The position numbers and the translations under genes were made by a program. DNA of 13,756 nt from Oscillospiraceae bacterium (GTDB lineage: Bacteria > Bacillota > Clostridia > Oscillospirales > Ruminococcaceae). The notes under the pieces were generated by a model. That model saw only the letters and a list, made by a program, of their open reading frames with translations. It was not told the origin of the DNA and made no database searches. Shown one piece after another: positions 13,131 through 13,756 of this stretch (position 1 is the stretch's first letter; each line of letters begins with the position of its first letter). The stretch covers positions 1-13,756 of the forward strand of contig JAIEDJ010000365.1 of assembly GCA_029068025.1 (NCBI GenBank), written 5' to 3'.

Positions 13131-13162
13131 AATGTGCGCCGTTTCTTACGGCGCACATTTTT
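13131..13162 (+). terminator. Rho-independent terminator of the ABC operon
   Basis: AATGTGCGCCG (13131-13141) and CGGCGCACATT (13149-13159) form a perfect 11-bp GC-rich stem with a 7-base loop, followed by T residues to 13162. Confidence 0.88.
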
Positions 13163-13172
13163 GTATTGAACC

Positions 13173-13203
13173 AAAAAGCTCCCCCGCTGTGAAGCGGGGG
13201 AGC
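13173..13203 (-). terminator. Rho-independent terminator of the rubrerythrin gene
   Basis: GCTCCCCCGC (13178-13187) and GCGGGGGAGC (13194-13203) form a perfect 10-bp stem. On the minus strand it is followed by five T (13177-13173), 12 bases past the rubrerythrin stop. Together with the terminator at 13131-13162 it makes a convergent terminator pair. Confidence 0.88.
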
Positions 13204-13215
13204 AAGCTGTTTTTA

Positions 13216-13756
13216 TTACTTGAAGTATCTGTTGAGCAGTCCTTCAAATGCTTTGCCGTGACGAGCCTCGTCCTTTGCCATCTCGTGAACGGTGTCGTGG
13301 ATAGCGTCGAGGTTGTTTTGCTTAGCCAGCTTAGCAAGGTCGAGCTTGCCCTGGGTCGCGCCGTGCTCAGCAGCTGCGCGCTTGGTGAGGTTTTCCTTGG
13401 TGGACGGGGAAACTACCTCGCCCAGCATTTCAGCGAACTTCGCAGCGTGCTCAGCTTCTTCCCACGCTGCCTTCTCGTAGTACTGACCTACCTCGGGATA
13501 GCCCTCTCTGTAAGCGGCTCTTGCCATAGCAAGGTACATACCTACCTCGGTGCACTCGCCGGCGAAATTAGCGCGCAGACCCTCAACGATCTCCGCGGGA
13601 ACGCCGTCGATTATGCCGATCTCATGCTCGCAAGCAAAAACAAGCTTGTCGCCTTCCTCGGATACCTTGAACTTGCTGCCGTCAACGCCGCACTGAGGAC
13701 ATTTGTCGGGAGCCTTTTCGCCAACATAAACATAGCCGCATACAGGACATACATAC
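13216..13756 (-). CDS. Reverse rubrerythrin (rubredoxin domain first), partial at 5' end
   Basis: Rubrerythrins reduce hydrogen peroxide to water in anaerobes using a diiron site and an Fe(Cys)4 site. Reading on from an internal Met at 13539 to the window edge adds 72 residues to a 179-residue visible product. The rubredoxin-like Fe site comes first: CPVCG (visible residues 3-7) and CPQCG (19-23). The four-helix ferritin-like domain follows, with candidate diiron ligands E67, the EEAEH motif (99-103), E130/H131 and EMAKDEARH (158-166). In classical rubrerythrin the rubredoxin domain is at the C-terminus, so this is the reverse type known from Clostridium. Only the start codon and perhaps a few residues are missing. 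It is transcribed toward the ABC operon and has its own terminator. Confidence 0.92.
   Translation of the reverse strand, partial: YVCPVCGYVYVGEKAPDKCPQCGVDGSKFKVSEEGDKLVFACEHEIGIIDGVPAEIVEGLRANFAGECTEVGMYLAMARAAYREGYPEVGQYYEKAAWEEAEHAAKFAEMLGEVVSPSTKENLTKRAAAEHGATQGKLDLAKLAKQNNLDAIHDTVHEMAKDEARHGKAFEGLLNRYFK

Overview
The window looks like chromosomal DNA from an anaerobic, low-to-mid GC Firmicute of the class Clostridia, most likely a gut Oscillospiraceae/Ruminococcaceae type. Evidence: the order scpB - DUF2953 - ytfJ/gerW - dacF - rluB, which is typical of spore-forming Firmicutes; strong AGGAGG-type ribosome binding sites and sigma-A promoters; a biotin-dependent carboxyltransferase cluster; a CUT1 sugar ABC transporter without its own ATPase; and a reverse-type rubrerythrin. 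No rRNA, tRNA, CRISPR array, transposase or phage gene was seen.

Layout. (1) 1-4880, plus strand: a housekeeping/sporulation block with scpB, a ytfI-like DUF2953 membrane protein, ytfJ (gerW), a secreted D-Ala-D-Ala carboxypeptidase, then 630 bp without a large gene, then an RluB-type pseudouridine synthase overlapping a small unknown gene. (2) 4925-5440: a P-loop kinase-like gene with more AT-rich composition. (3) 5623-9345: a promoter-to-terminator unit encoding a divergent MmdA/12S-like carboxyltransferase, a biotin carrier protein and an OadA/5S-like carboxyltransferase. A 103-bp tandem palindromic repeat lies between the first two genes. (4) 9346-13162: a sugar-type ABC import operon (lipoprotein plus two permeases) behind an AT-rich control region with phased A-tracts, two candidate promoters and a cre/LacI-type operator, ending in a terminator. 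(5) 13173-13756, minus strand: a reverse rubrerythrin (5' end outside the window) with its own terminator.

The main unexplained signal is a family of structured elements, two complete (3396-3558, 3605-3819) and one cut by the window start (1-79). They share nested inverted-repeat arms but have unrelated cores. Comparing the two complete copies shows compensatory base changes and G-U-compatible changes in the stems, which points to a folded RNA on the plus strand. Copies end right at the ribosome binding sites of scpB and rluB. The second signal is the 103-bp tandem hairpin array inside the carboxyltransferase operon, where related decarboxylase operons often carry a small gamma-subunit gene.

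Functionally, the 5' block serves chromosome segregation, spore and cell-wall work and ribosome maturation. The carboxyltransferase set has the three parts of a transcarboxylase (12S-, 1.3S- and 5S-like) without an Na+-pump beta or gamma subunit in the window. The ABC operon imports a carbohydrate of unknown identity, and the rubrerythrin protects against peroxide and oxygen.
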